In this document: piece after piece, positions 1 to 13,201 of the stretch
Position numbering within the stretch: position 1 is the stretch's first letter
Layout: each line of letters begins with the position of its first letter
Assembly (NCBI RefSeq): GCF_947623445.1
Contig: NC_135241.1
Span: 6,822,501-6,886,500 of the forward strand
Length of the DNA stretch: 64,000 bases
Source: Clavelina lepadiformis
Taxonomy: Eukaryota; Chordata; Ascidiacea; Aplousobranchia; Clavelinidae
Direction of reading: 5' to 3'
Made by a program: the position numbers and the translations under genes
Notes under the pieces: generated by a model
Told to the model about the DNA's origin: nothing
Databases searched by the model: none
What the model saw: the letters and a program-made list of their open reading frames with translations, nothing else

Positions 1-1162
1 TGTTATTCCGAATCTGCTCATTTTGCCTTATCAAAGTGCCACACATATAAAATAAATCACGCTTAAAATTGTCACCTTGTTGGAAATAAAAAATCGAACT
101 GCTCATTGCTCATGCAAAATTTAAAAAAAATTCTTGCACCGTCTTTACAATTAATTGTTCATTGGAAAACTTCAGAGTTTGATTATTGGTAACTTACGCC
201 ACATTGCATATCCTTAACAGGTGTGCCATCCTGCTCAAGCTTTTGTAAAATAGTTAAACTTTTAATTCAGCAATGGCAGTTAGTCAGAAGTTTAATGTTT
301 AAGTGTAAATTATTAGTGTAGTTTAAGTCAAAAAACATTTATAGTTATAAACACAAGGTGGACAGGGATAATAATAACTGTGTGAGTAGTAGATTAGATA
401 AATATCCAAAATTTTAACCAGGAATAGTCAAATTTTATTTTAATGGAGCTGTACATCATACCGTGCAGCTTATGCCGTTAATGTGTGCATTTTATTCAAA
501 GTTTATTGAGCATTTGCATATTGCTAGAGTAATTGTAACCTATCGCTGCCAATACACAAGATACATTATTAAATAAATACGGCGATACAAAAAAGAAGGA
601 AAACTAGAACGTAGCCATTTTTCCAACCATTTTTTATAATTTCATTATTTTGATAAGATCACTGCTTTGAGGTAGCTGTCTTCAGTCGCAGTTATGGTAT
701 TCGCTATTTTAAAGCCATGTGGCCAGCAGGTCTGTAGTTGGATAATGCTGTACTATTTCATGCAGAATCAAGCATCTAACCCAAATCTGATCCCAATATT
801 CAAACTGATGAGAATAATGGAAATGGTGAATACTAAAACATGATACACAGATTTGTGCTCAATTTGGCACATCTCTACAGATGTATCCTGTCAAAGGTCA
901 ATCAAACAGCGATTACTAACTTCAATACAGCTTTGGTTTCATGCCATAAAATTTAAAGTAATCTTATGGCATAATCTGTAAAATACACCTAACAATAGCA
1001 ATAAAAGTTTAATTATAAGTGTAAAGGCAATGTGTGCCCTCAAGGTACCAAATTTCACTAAAAGCTTTAGCTAATATACCACCAGTTCATGTTATGTACA
1101 TATGAAATCACTGGTCCCAATTCATATTAAACATCAACAATAACATTCCTACAGACACCAAC
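1..1162. other. RAB4 intron sequence running off the left edge
   Basis: I see no exon here on the minus strand that could follow the RAB4 exon ending at 1163. The expected block just after the G5-side exon (Glu-Thr-Ser-Ala-Leu) is absent. The stretch is AT-rich and is best read as intron, with the remaining RAB4 exons to the left of the window. Confidence 0.5.
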
Positions 1163-3788
<2,626 letters not shown>

Positions 3789-4788
3789 GTTGTGTACAGC
3801 AATTGAACTTTAATTTACTTTACAGACATTTTTAGTAAGCTCATACAAGTTGTGTGAATTTTTTTAACCAATCTAAAGATGAGTTATATGAAATATATAA
3901 ATTTGATTAATCAGCAAATGTAAAAAAGTAGCTTCCATTAAAATAACAATATACATATTTAAATGATTGAAGGCACACCTTTCAAACAGCATTGTTAAGA
4001 AAAACCTTTGCTGGAATGTTAGCATGATTTCAAGCAAAAAAGAGGCACAGAAAGGATTAAAAAAGTGTTCAAGAATGTATATTTGTAGCTATGACGAAAA
4101 TAGCAAGTTATATTGATTTACATCTTAAGTGCAGTTGAACTGTAAACAGCTGCTATTACTCATAATTGTATTTTAAAGACATTACATATGTCTCAAGGTT
4201 GTCTTTCCAAAGCAGTGCCAAAAATTTTTTGAATGTAACATGGCATTTCAGTGCACACATAAATTAAATTGCATCACAAAAATGACACTTTCAGTACAGA
4301 ATAAAACCTGCACACATATATGAATTAATATTTTCACTTAGCACCCAGCCTATGTAATACTCAATACAAAGCAAGTATCATACTTTGGTGGAAACATCAC
4401 ATTGCATTAAATTTGAATCAGCCATCTAATTTTGCAAGTTTCAAACAGTTGTATGGCAGTATAAAATTATCATTCTCTAAAAGAAATCATATCAGATACT
4501 AAAGAGGCAAAATGGATCAAAAAATCAACCTAAATCTGACACTTAAAAATGGATGAAACAGAAACACTACTATTATTCACATAGAGTACAACCATTACAA
4601 AAGAAAGATACTTGAAAATAGTTGATTAACAGTATTTGTATTCAAATGCATTTTTCTTTATATAAATGCACCACAATTTGTTGAACATTATAAATAAACT
4701 AAACTGTGCGATACATCAGTAGTCTTGACATTCTACCAGTTTAAAAGTTTATTCGTTACCTACATTTTTGTACGACTTATCAGAACGG
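3789..4788. other. Spacer between tropomyosin-like gene and RAB4
   Basis: Both flanking genes run on the minus strand. The part next to 4788 should be the tropomyosin 3' UTR: an AATAAA is readable on the minus strand near 4753-4748. The rest should be RAB4 promoter and 5' UTR. I see no coding signal. Confidence 0.4.
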
Positions 4789-5517
4789 TTAGAGTTCTCC
4801 AAGTTCAGCTAACAAACTGTTCAATTCATCTGAAAGCTTATTTTTCTCTAGCTTAGTTTCATCAATCTTTGCTTCTTTTTCATCACAATCACTAAGAAGC
4901 TTGTTCACCTTTAAGTTGGCTTTGTCACGAAGTTCACAACAATTATCCAGGTCCACAGTAAGCTGTTCAATCTGCTTTGCTGTTTGCACTTCCATTGTAC
5001 CATATGATGTTTCTTTAGCATGGTAACTATTTATATTTACTTGCAGTTCTTCCCTTTCACTATACAGTTTCTTATGCTCGGTTTGTGCATCCTCTAGACG
5101 TTCTTCAGCCTTATCCAATTCCGCATCTGCCACTGCAAGACGTCGCGCAACTTCTTCGTATTTCCGATCTGCTTTCTCAGCAGCATCTCGAGCTTTCTTT
5201 AGCTCCTCTGATCGGTTTTCCAATTTTTCACTCGCAGTTTCTTTGTTGTTTATCAGTAATGCCACTTCTCTTTTATGTACTTCACTTTGTTCTTCAGTTT
5301 CCTTTAGTTCAATCTTAACACATTTTAGAGTATCTTCAGCACAATCCAAGTCCTCTTCAATATGTTTCAGGTTATTTTCAAGGCTTCGATTCTTTTCTTC
5401 CAAGATGGATTTCTGACGTTCCTCTTCGGCAATCTGACGTCTTAACTTGTTTATTTGTTCATCTTTTTCGGCCAGGTTTTTTCTCAGTGAAACGATCCTT
5501 ATTTTTATTTTATCCAT
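4789..5517 (-). CDS. Tropomyosin-like coiled-coil protein, single exon
   Basis: The 242-residue product is a continuous heptad coiled coil rich in Glu, Lys and Leu, close to the 248-residue length of short non-muscle tropomyosins. The central block around residues 120-145 (YEEVARRLAVADAELDKAEE) matches the tropomyosin pattern in which Tyr-Glu-Glu-Val-Ala-Arg recurs. Such proteins polymerise head to tail along actin filaments and tune myosin and cofilin access. The C-terminus (LLAELGEL) departs from the usual tropomyosin ends and there are two adjacent Cys near residue 192, so polymerisation and actin binding may differ. The coding region has no intron, whereas tropomyosin genes usually have many short exons, so a retrocopy or intron loss is likely. 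An AATAAA lies about 35 bases past the stop. A myosin-tail-like protein is the alternative. Confidence 0.75.
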   Translation of the reverse strand: MDKIKIRIVSLRKNLAEKDEQINKLRRQIAEEERQKSILEEKNRSLENNLKHIEEDLDCAEDTLKCVKIELKETEEQSEVHKREVALLINNKETASEKLENRSEELKKARDAAEKADRKYEEVARRLAVADAELDKAEERLEDAQTEHKKLYSEREELQVNINSYHAKETSYGTMEVQTAKQIEQLTVDLDNCCELRDKANLKVNKLLSDCDEKEAKIDETKLEKNKLSDELNSLLAELGEL

Positions 5518-5518
5518 A

Positions 5519-5575
5519 TTAGGCTATTCAACTGGACAGAAACTGCTGAGAAGAAAATCACTGGAGAAAATAAAA
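5519..5575 (-). other. Clustered splice-acceptor sites before the tropomyosin-like start
   Basis: Reading the minus strand into the ATG there are three polypyrimidine-AG sites in about 45 bases (TTTTCTCCAG, TTTTCTTCTCAG, GTTTCTGTCCAG). The last ends at 5532, 14 bases before the start codon. They would serve either a 5' UTR intron or spliced-leader trans-splicing. Confidence 0.4.
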
Positions 5576-5639
5576 TTCCCAACACAATCGGAATCGGAAT
5601 CGGAGCAGCTATATACCTTCTCCAGCAAGATTGATTAAT

Positions 5640-6841
5640 GACAGGCAGGCCTAAACTAACCAGAATTGAAGACCCTGACCAAAAATTGGAAAACTGATTT
5701 TGCACAGTGTTTCCAGTTTGTTTATCAGTCTTTGTACAATTTTTTGGTTGAATACAGCCAAAAATTGGTAATACATCAAATTTGCATGAAAATCAAGTTG
5801 AAACCATGGTTAAACATTGGAACTGGTTATCGGTTGCCACCTCAAGCAAAGCATAATACGTTAGTTACGTCACCAGAAAGGCATTTTCTGATTTGCGTGA
5901 GAAAATTTTAGCATGTGTTCAGTTAAAAGTGCTATTTCTTGTATAAAATTATCTAATATAGTTGTCTCTTGTTTGGAATATTCAGTTGGATTAATTTCTA
6001 TTTTGGCACATATCATTTTTTTAAACTGTAAAGTATTAAAAATCATTATTGCAATCAACCAATAACCTTGTTAAAAAATGAAATAAAAGAGCAAGATATA
6101 GGATGGATCGACAGTGTTAACTTCTATTTTGAATTTCTCTACCTAAGCTTAAGCTTGTTTCATGAGGTACACTGAGAGATGGCAAAAAAAGATAATAGAT
6201 ATGTAATGAAATGGGGGTTTATCGTTCCTTAGCCTGTAAGAACGATCACTTCAATTACAATGTTTGTCTGTAGAATTGCTTAATGTCCTCGAAGTGAAAT
6301 GAGTCTCAGGTCGTTGTTTCGCTTCTCTTAATCTTAGAATCAATTGTACACCTCGACAACTGTATAATCTGGTTATATTGGAGTTTCATTGAACGAACAA
6401 ATCAAGATAGAACATTGTGACAGCAACAGCACAAAGACATGTTGCGGCGTTGAACGTAGAAACCAAAAGAGACTGAATGAATCAAAATGCACGCACAGTA
6501 AGAGGGAAGCATCGATTACGTCACGCAGTGTTATGCTTCGCTGATTCGATAGACGAGAATTCTATGTCGTACACAATTTTATATTATATTAAGTGATATA
6601 TTTATCACAGATAAATAATAATTTTTTTGCTTGGATATATCTGATTTAACGTTCTCCTGTATAAATGAATGTAGCTTGTTTATATATTAAGTTTGGATAT
6701 TTCTAGTTTGCAGTATTTTTCCAATTTTGCTATTATCTTGTCTGAAAAATTGAAATTTTGTAGTCAACAAATTTGTTAGCATTACGTTTTTGACACGCCC
6801 TACGGAGATCTACTTCTGTGCTTGACATGTCTGGGCAGTCC
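5640..6841. other. Non-coding spacer
   Basis: No coding signal and no repeat I can delimit. It lies upstream of the minus-strand tropomyosin-like gene and probably contains its promoter. Confidence 0.35.
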
Positions 6842-7300
6842 TTTGACAGAATCCTAGCACCCGTAAGTTAAGACGTGTTTCCAATAAAAATATAAAAATG
6901 CCAGACTCAACAGATCAATTCCATCGATTCCATCGTTCTGCTGAAAGTTTGGCAGAGAGCCAGAGAGGTCGACGTATTTTACTTTTTAATAAGAAAATAA
7001 TTTAAAAAATAAAAACCACAAAATAACAGGAATATTTTTTGTTTTATATATTAAAATGTTGAGTGCCTGTCGTAACTTTGACCAAAATAACTCAACTTTT
7101 TCTCCAGAAAGTAACAATCTAGCTTGGTCAATGGTAAACTAGATGAAATTTTTTTTCTTATTCAAAATAACAAATGTCAATAGCTCCGCCAAACTTTCAG
7201 CAAAACGATGGACCTGTTGATATTTGAAGTCAGGCATTTTTAGTTTTATTTAATTGGAAACACGTTTTGACTTACGAGCTCTATGATTCTGCCAAAACGA
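6842..7300. repeat. Foldback repeat with ~120-bp inverted arms
   Basis: The left arm (about 6842-6960) is the imperfect reverse complement of the right arm (about 7182-7300). Both carry ATTGGAAACACGT, a GGCATTTTTA block and GCCAAACTTTCAGC in matching order. The loop of about 220 bases is AT-rich and non-coding. This is the form of a foldback or MITE-type non-autonomous element. No target duplication was recognised. Confidence 0.65.
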
Positions 7301-8126
7301 CAAGGTTTCTTTGAAGGGAAACGGTATTATGTTCAAATGTTAAGAGAAAGCTGGAAGATTGTGTGGCGGTAAACTCGATTTTTGGAAAGTAGTAGTTGTG
7401 CCATATGTTTTTGAAAGAAATCTGAAGTAACTTGTGTACCAGCGAAAGGTCTCACATAAAGTACGATACCGGTAGTTAAGACGATGTAGAGCGCAGACTA
7501 CCCGTACTAAAATATTTTGGCAGCGTCTATTTCAGTATTTATTTCACCGGCTGCCTGTTACCGAATTTGGAAAAAGCTACTCCGGTAAACGGCCGGTTAC
7601 GCAATTGGTATTGTCTTACTCCGGCAAATGGCGCCCGGTAAAATAGACAGTTATTTTACCGGCCACCGTTTACCGAAGTAGGAAAATACGGATATAGTAA
7701 TTAGGCTAGTGTGTGAACATACCCTTTCCTAGTTACCACCGCCATTTTTTTGAGTGGCAAGATTTTTTTTCATTGCTTTTTGCAAATAGCTGTAGCCAAA
7801 AGGGGAAGGGGCAAAGGGGCCATGTCCTCCTTCCAAATTTCTTAGATTTGGACTCAATAATTATATTTCTCGACTTTAAGAGCAGACTTCAATTAAAAAG
7901 TTGGTCTTTATTACGCCTGCTCAATTTCCATACAGTGTTACGTCACAGACTACCTATGGTTTTACTACTCGACCATTGGTTTTTGCTATTGAAAACAGTT
8001 TGGTGTACAGTATCGTGTTTTATTTTCAGTCAGTTTTAGCTTGGTCGAGATTTGTACTGTGCAATTTCGAATTTCAAACGTTTAGCCAGCTTATTATATT
8101 AGTTTTGCAAAACGCAGTTTAATTTG
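7301..8126. other. Spacer with CCGGTAAA inverted motifs
   Basis: Between about 7540 and 7690 the motif CCGGTAAA and its complement TTTACCGG recur several times in both orientations, giving a local imperfect hairpin. Otherwise I see nothing coding. Confidence 0.3.
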
Positions 8127-8419
8127 ATGGCAAAACCTAAACAAGCAAAATTGGATAGGTTTTTTTCTATAAAATCTGAAGATTTGCAGCCATTAAAAAC
8201 ATCAATTAGGCCAAGCCTGCCATGGAAACACTGATTGCACCTAATGTTAGTGCTTGTATTTCTGGCCATCAACAAACATAAGAAGTGAGAAAAACAAATG
8301 ATCTCGGGTTTGTCCTTGATCATCATTCGCAGCTTCCCAAATGCCCCAAACAAAGTATTGTTATTTGCTTAAATCAAAAATATTCGCCCCCCCTAAATTT
8401 TGGGCTAGCTACGCCACTG
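8127..8419 (+). mobile_element. Decayed hAT-type transposon fragment
   Basis: A short open stretch from the ATG at 8127 reads MAKPKQAKLDRFFSIK and stops after 35 residues. Lys-rich N-termini ending in a Leu-x-x-Phe-Phe block are typical of hAT transposases. The right boundary at 8419, read on the minus strand, begins CAGTGGCGTAGCTAGCCC, the same terminal motif as the short element at 55944-56128. No matching left end was found, so this is a truncated relic. Confidence 0.4.
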
Positions 8420-9280
8420 AGTATCCTTTACTTTACAATGGAAATTGTGGACCTACTTTGATTATTTTTAAGTTACAAACGTTCTGGGCATAGGATTGTA
8501 AACATTTTGCTCACGTGAGTTGCATTTGGATTCCTTTATGCGATAAAAAAAAATGTTGAACATATGTTGCCTAGTTCTTTTTTTCAGTGGTTTGACTCCT
8601 ACACACTGGGCTTGTCCAATATGATGTCTAGGCACGTGGTCAGTGACGAATCTGCGGCGTGTTACACAGGCTAATTTTGTTTGGCAAGTCAAGCAAAGTT
8701 TAAAATAATCAACTAGAAGTAAATACAAACCGAATTTTTACGTATTCCAACTTGCCACAGATACCACGCAAACTCTGACGCATTTGACATTGTATGCTAC
8801 GCTGACCATGTAATGTGATTTCGTATCGAACTTGTCCAGTGTGCAGGATTCAAACAACTGCAAAGTTAGAACCAGGCAATATATTTTGAACATTTTCTTA
8901 TCTCGTAAAGGAGTTCATACGCTACTCACCTGAATGAAATCCTAACAATGCAATGGCTAGTGGATCCACATTTTTTATTGTTAAGTACAGGTAATTGAAA
9001 AAAATCTTGCCACCCAGACAGTACCTCAAAAAGGGCCTATTGAAATGTATGCTAATTTTTCCGCTTAACCTAAAACCATTCCCCTTTGACCCAAACTCTC
9101 ACTTCTCATGAGTAAATTACTAAGCCAGGCTGCGAATTGCGAACTATTTTTCAATTAAAAGGACATTTTTTCCGAAGCTTAAATTGATTTAAAAGTAATT
9201 TCCTCCGACCAAAACTCTCACCTCTCATGACTAAATTACATCAAAGATAATTTTGGACAAAAGACAGAAGTCAAACAATA
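8420..9280. other. Non-coding spacer with a local direct repeat
   Basis: A 30-base segment around 9090-9120 (AACTCTCAC..CTCATGA.TAAATTAC) recurs around 9208-9239, giving two imperfect direct copies about 118 bases apart. No gene seen. Confidence 0.35.
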
Positions 9281-9345
9281 GCAAGATTCAAACCCATCAA
9301 ATCCAGCATATAAGCGCTTCGATAACCACTATGTCACCGTATAGT
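9281..9345 (-). repeat. tRNA-like SINE head
   Basis: Read on the minus strand, this has an A-box-like TAGTGGTTATCGAAG and, about 30 bases later, a B-box-like GGGTTTGAATC. That is the spacing of an internal pol III promoter. The acceptor stem does not pair well, so it is not a working tRNA gene. A tRNA-derived SINE or decayed tRNA pseudogene fits best. Confidence 0.4.
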
Positions 9346-9529
9346 CTTCTTCCCCTCGTCCAATACGAGAGTGATCAACCTATCAGCGAAAATCTGCCAG
9401 TCACTAAAGTTTGATTCAGAAACTTGGGTAAATGCACGCCGGTGAAATAGTCACTTTGAAATATTTTTGGTTCGACTGAACCTATCAATGATAATTAATT
9501 AATTAAAGCAGAAATATATTAGTATAGGC

Positions 9530-9926
9530 CAGGGTTGGGCAAACTTGTTCAATGAAAGAGTCACTTGCAGGAAACTATAAACACTAGCGAGCCGCAAAAT
9601 CAGTAATGATTGTCAATTTGTTTATTATATTATTAGTAGTCATTTTGGGATATTACTTTTCAGCTAGAAAACCCATAAAAACATGACAGCGAGGCGTACT
9701 TTGACCACCTTTGCCATTGAGTATAGAATCTATACCTGAAAACAATGTCGGATTCTATGTTTCGTGTTACGTCATAAACGAAATGCTGGTCTAAATAAAG
9801 AAAAAAATAGACAGAAACGTTCATAAACGGTACTCTTGGTAGCCTTTACAATTTTTTTGGAATTTTACGATTCGACTAGAAGAGCCACAAAAAACATGCC
9901 GGCGAGCCGCAGTTTGCCCACCCCTG
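9530..9926. mobile_element. hAT-type MITE with perfect 8-bp target duplication
   Basis: The 397-bp element begins CAGGGTTGGGCAAAC and ends GTTTGCCCACCCCTG, which are inverted relatives of each other, with a subterminal GCGAGCCGCA at both ends. It is flanked on both sides by GTATAGGC (9522-9529 and 9927-9934), an exact 8-bp duplication as made by hAT transposases. It has no ORF and depends on an autonomous partner. Confidence 0.9.
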
Positions 9927-10259
9927 GTATAGGCTATGTTTTTAAAGCCATTTTTCCATCACCATGGATGTTTGATAATAACTGAAGTAATTGTGAGGTT
10001 AACTGAATGTAGAATCTGTTTTACAGAGTTGAACCAGCCAACCATGTTTTCGTAAAATGCTCATACAAAATACTCACAACATTAGCAACTTGCTAAATTG
10101 TCAAAATAATGACAACTGGCAGTTATTTAATTAGATAATACTTTTGTTCTTGAATATAAAAAGTTAGTAATTTGCTATGATGAGAACTCACAAACCATAA
10201 TTAACTTTAAAACTACCAATGTGTTTAATATCTATATTTTATTGCTCTATTTGTTTTTC

Positions 10260-10282
10260 AGCACTGTAGACATTAACTTGAA
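10260..10282 (+). other. Splice acceptor just before CEP120 start
   Basis: The sequence TTGTTTTTCAG ends at 10261, 21 bases before the ATG at 10283, after a T-rich tract. It marks the 3' end of a 5' UTR intron or a trans-splice acceptor. Confidence 0.5.
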
Positions 10283-13201
10283 ATGCAAAAAGAATCATAT
10301 CTTATAGTAGTTTCTGTTCTTGAAGGCCGTAATTTTCCATCAAGGCCAAAGCATAAACTTGTAATAGAATGCAAATTCGATGGGGAACTTCTTTCTACTG
10401 ACCCTATTAATCACAATGAGTCACCTAACTTTACCACTGAACTGGCATGGGAGATGGATAGAAAAGCTTTACATCAACATAGAATGCAAAGAACACCTGT
10501 AAAGCTGCAGTGCTATGCTGTTGACGAGCATTCAGTTAGAGAAAATGTTGGTTATGTGCTATTGGATTTACGTGGTGCTCAGCAGAAGGTCCAGCCACCT
10601 AAATGGCATAATCTGCTCAGCAGCAAATATTCAAGGTTAAAACCAGCAATAAAAATTTCTATTTCATTAGAAGATGATTCTTCTTCATCCCAGCCCACTT
10701 TTAAGGCACAGGAAGCACCTCCTCGTCCAATGGCTACATCATATGGAGATCAAATTCAAGCCGTTTTGAATGAAGATGAAGGGTACTTTCAGGTTGGGTT
10801 AGATCAGCAAAAATGTGAAATGTTTGTTCTTGCTGTTACCCTGGGTTCTGCATCTAACCTTGAGCAGCTCATATATGGGGATAAACCGCTACCTAACATA
10901 ACGTCGGGTTTTTTCTTTTATTATTCTTTGTTTGGTAATGATATTGCAAATGATGCTTTTCACAATCTGCTGTCCCCTAATATTACACCTGAAAGAGCAT
11001 CACTCAGATTAAGAAGCACATTAGACACTTTGAAAGCATTTTTTGCACAAAACTCAGAACTCAAAGTCCACTTATGCTGTGCTGATCAGGTACTGGGCTC
11101 AGCTGATATATCTTTCCATCCAATTTTTACGAAAAGAAATCTCTCGTCGATTGATACAAAACCTGTTATGGTAGATGGTGTTTACTCCCTTATTCCTCCC
11201 GGAAGAGACCTTGAACTGAAACAAGCCCAACCAAGAGTAGATGTTTCTCTGTGTTTACGAAAGGAAACTGTTCCGGTAGAAGCAGCAAATGATTCTACTG
11301 CCAAACCACTTGTGGAATCTGAAGCAGCGCCCAATGATAAACCAGTAAGAGACACAGATGATGTCACAATTCCCCTCCCTTTACTAAATGTCAATCCAAC
11401 AAATGTTGATAAGAAGGCAAATCCAGTTCACATCCAAGATTCAACAGCAAAAACAATTGACACGGATAATGATGCCTTGAGCATTAATTCTGATGATAAT
11501 CATGAAGATCAAGTGTTGAAACATGATACTGTGCCAAATTCTAAGTCAAAAGATACAAGTCAAAGTTTGGCCACAACAGATACACACACCGATGTTTCTT
11601 CTCCCATGCAGCATTACAGGTTTGCATTGGATATCTCAACCATTAGCACAGGACAGCTTCCCTTCAGTTGCAATTTGTATGTGAAGTATTCCTATCCTTT
11701 TTTTGGCAGCTTTGCACCAGTTTTATCTGGGAATGTTCAAGTGGGAAACAATGCTGAAGTGAGATTGCCGCGGTCGAAGTGTGTTTTTGATTTTGCTTGT
11801 CCCCATCAGCTACTGGCTCAAAATTTCAGATCATTTCCAATCAATTTAGAAGTTTGGCACCGTGACAAAGAAATGAAAGATGAATTGATAGGTGTGGCAA
11901 AGCTTCTTCTTTCAGATATACTCACTACAGACAAAGTAAAATTTGTGCAAGACCAGGATCTCAAAGGTAAATCCGGTCTCAGACAGACCTGTCATGGTTC
12001 AATTCCGGTGATCACTCCTGGAAAGGAGAAGATAGCCCACCTCAATGTTCTGACTGTTTTGGAAGATTATGGTGTTGTTGTTGATCAAAGTGTTATTCGA
12101 CCAACAGTGAAAGAATTGAAGTCAGAAACCCCACCTCCTCGTCGTACAGTCCCTAAGTCACCAAAAAAGACCAGATCAGTTGATCCACGCGATACTGATG
12201 AATACAAGACTGCAATAGAGTTGGAATTGTGGAAATCTCAGGAAAAAGAAAACTTCACAAGCAGGTTAAAGGAAATGGAAGTGCAACATTTGAAACTTCT
12301 TGGTGAAGAATTTTCAAAACGAGATAAAGAAAGAGAAGCGCTTGTGGCCAAACAAATTTCTGAATACCAAGATTTAGAGAAACAATTGTTTGAAACAATT
12401 AGTGGATTGGAAAAACGAGAACATCAAGTTGTGGCTGCAGAACAAGAGTTAAACAGGCTTCGAGAAGATGCTTTACGAGAAAAAGAGAGATCGGTTGCTG
12501 AAGCAAAAGAAGCGAGTAAGAGGATGAAAGAAGACTGCATCCATCAAGTTCAACTGGAACGAGAAAGAAAAAGCCTACTTGAAGAACAAAACAAGAAACT
12601 GATGAAGCAAATAAATGATTTGGAGCAAAAATATGCTCATTTGATGAGCCAATTCCATGACTACAAAAATGAACAATCTACACGGCCAGAAATACGTTTG
12701 CAGGCAGAACTGAACTTGGCAAGGTTGGAAAAAGCTGAATTAGAACGTAAGCTTGAGTCAACCACCAAGTCAAAACTTCACTATAAACAGCAATGGGGAA
12801 GAACCCTGAAAGAACTGGCCATGATGAAAAAGCGTGAACAGGAACATGCCTTGGCTAATTTAAAACAACAACAGCAAGAATTGGAAACTTTAAAACTTCG
12901 TTATATGGCCACTGATGAAAAACAGGCTATTGCAGGTGATCAAGATCGGCTAAAACAAATACAAAGTGATATACAGAACATGCATCAAGACAAAGGCATC
13001 GTCAACCAGGTGGCATCAATAGCTATTGAATCGTGTCAAGAAAAACAGTACAATCATGACGAAATCAATGAAAGAGTGTCTCGTTTAATTGAAGAGCGTG
13101 ATACTCTCTTGCGTACTGGGGTTTATTCCCATGCTGACAGAATAATTACTGAACTAGACAGACAGATACAAGAAGAAATGACAAGGCAAGCTAAATGCTA
13201 A
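10283..13201 (+). CDS. CEP120: Centrosomal protein CEP120, single-exon
   Basis: CEP120 is a centriolar protein needed for daughter centriole elongation and ciliogenesis. The 972-residue product is close to the vertebrate length of about 986. It shows an N-terminal C2 domain (residues about 3-115, starting ESYLIVVSVLEGRNFPSRPK), a middle DUF3668-type beta domain (about 160-320), a low-complexity acidic linker (about 325-440), another C2-like domain (about 443-590) and a long coiled coil (about 640-905). It ends in the conserved LLRTGVY..D..I.ELDRQI block. The ORF is uninterrupted, although animal CEP120 genes normally have many introns. Reading stops at 13201; just past the stop is an AG|GTAAAA that could be a 3' UTR donor. 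A functional gene rather than a dead retrocopy is suggested by the fully open frame. Confidence 0.92.
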   Translation: MQKESYLIVVSVLEGRNFPSRPKHKLVIECKFDGELLSTDPINHNESPNFTTELAWEMDRKALHQHRMQRTPVKLQCYAVDEHSVRENVGYVLLDLRGAQQKVQPPKWHNLLSSKYSRLKPAIKISISLEDDSSSSQPTFKAQEAPPRPMATSYGDQIQAVLNEDEGYFQVGLDQQKCEMFVLAVTLGSASNLEQLIYGDKPLPNITSGFFFYYSLFGNDIANDAFHNLLSPNITPERASLRLRSTLDTLKAFFAQNSELKVHLCCADQVLGSADISFHPIFTKRNLSSIDTKPVMVDGVYSLIPPGRDLELKQAQPRVDVSLCLRKETVPVEAANDSTAKPLVESEAAPNDKPVRDTDDVTIPLPLLNVNPTNVDKKANPVHIQDSTAKTIDTDNDALSINSDDNHEDQVLKHDTVPNSKSKDTSQSLATTDTHTDVSSPMQHYRFALDISTISTGQLPFSCNLYVKYSYPFFGSFAPVLSGNVQVGNNAEVRLPRSKCVFDFACPHQLLAQNFRSFPINLEVWHRDKEMKDELIGVAKLLLSDILTTDKVKFVQDQDLKGKSGLRQTCHGSIPVITPGKEKIAHLNVLTVLEDYGVVVDQSVIRPTVKELKSETPPPRRTVPKSPKKTRSVDPRDTDEYKTAIELELWKSQEKENFTSRLKEMEVQHLKLLGEEFSKRDKEREALVAKQISEYQDLEKQLFETISGLEKREHQVVAAEQELNRLREDALREKERSVAEAKEASKRMKEDCIHQVQLERERKSLLEEQNKKLMKQINDLEQKYAHLMSQFHDYKNEQSTRPEIRLQAELNLARLEKAELERKLESTTKSKLHYKQQWGRTLKELAMMKKREQEHALANLKQQQQELETLKLRYMATDEKQAIAGDQDRLKQIQSDIQNMHQDKGIVNQVASIAIESCQEKQYNHDEINERVSRLIEERDTLLRTGVYSHADRIITELDRQIQEEMTRQAKC

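Noticed and set aside
204-254. Minus-strand segment reading like a RAB4 C-terminal exon (ILQKLEQDG.. then a GTAAGT donor)
   Set aside because: The exon that must precede it (Glu-Thr-Ser-Ala-Leu block) is not found between 255 and 1162, the acceptor context is poor, and the residue match is weak.
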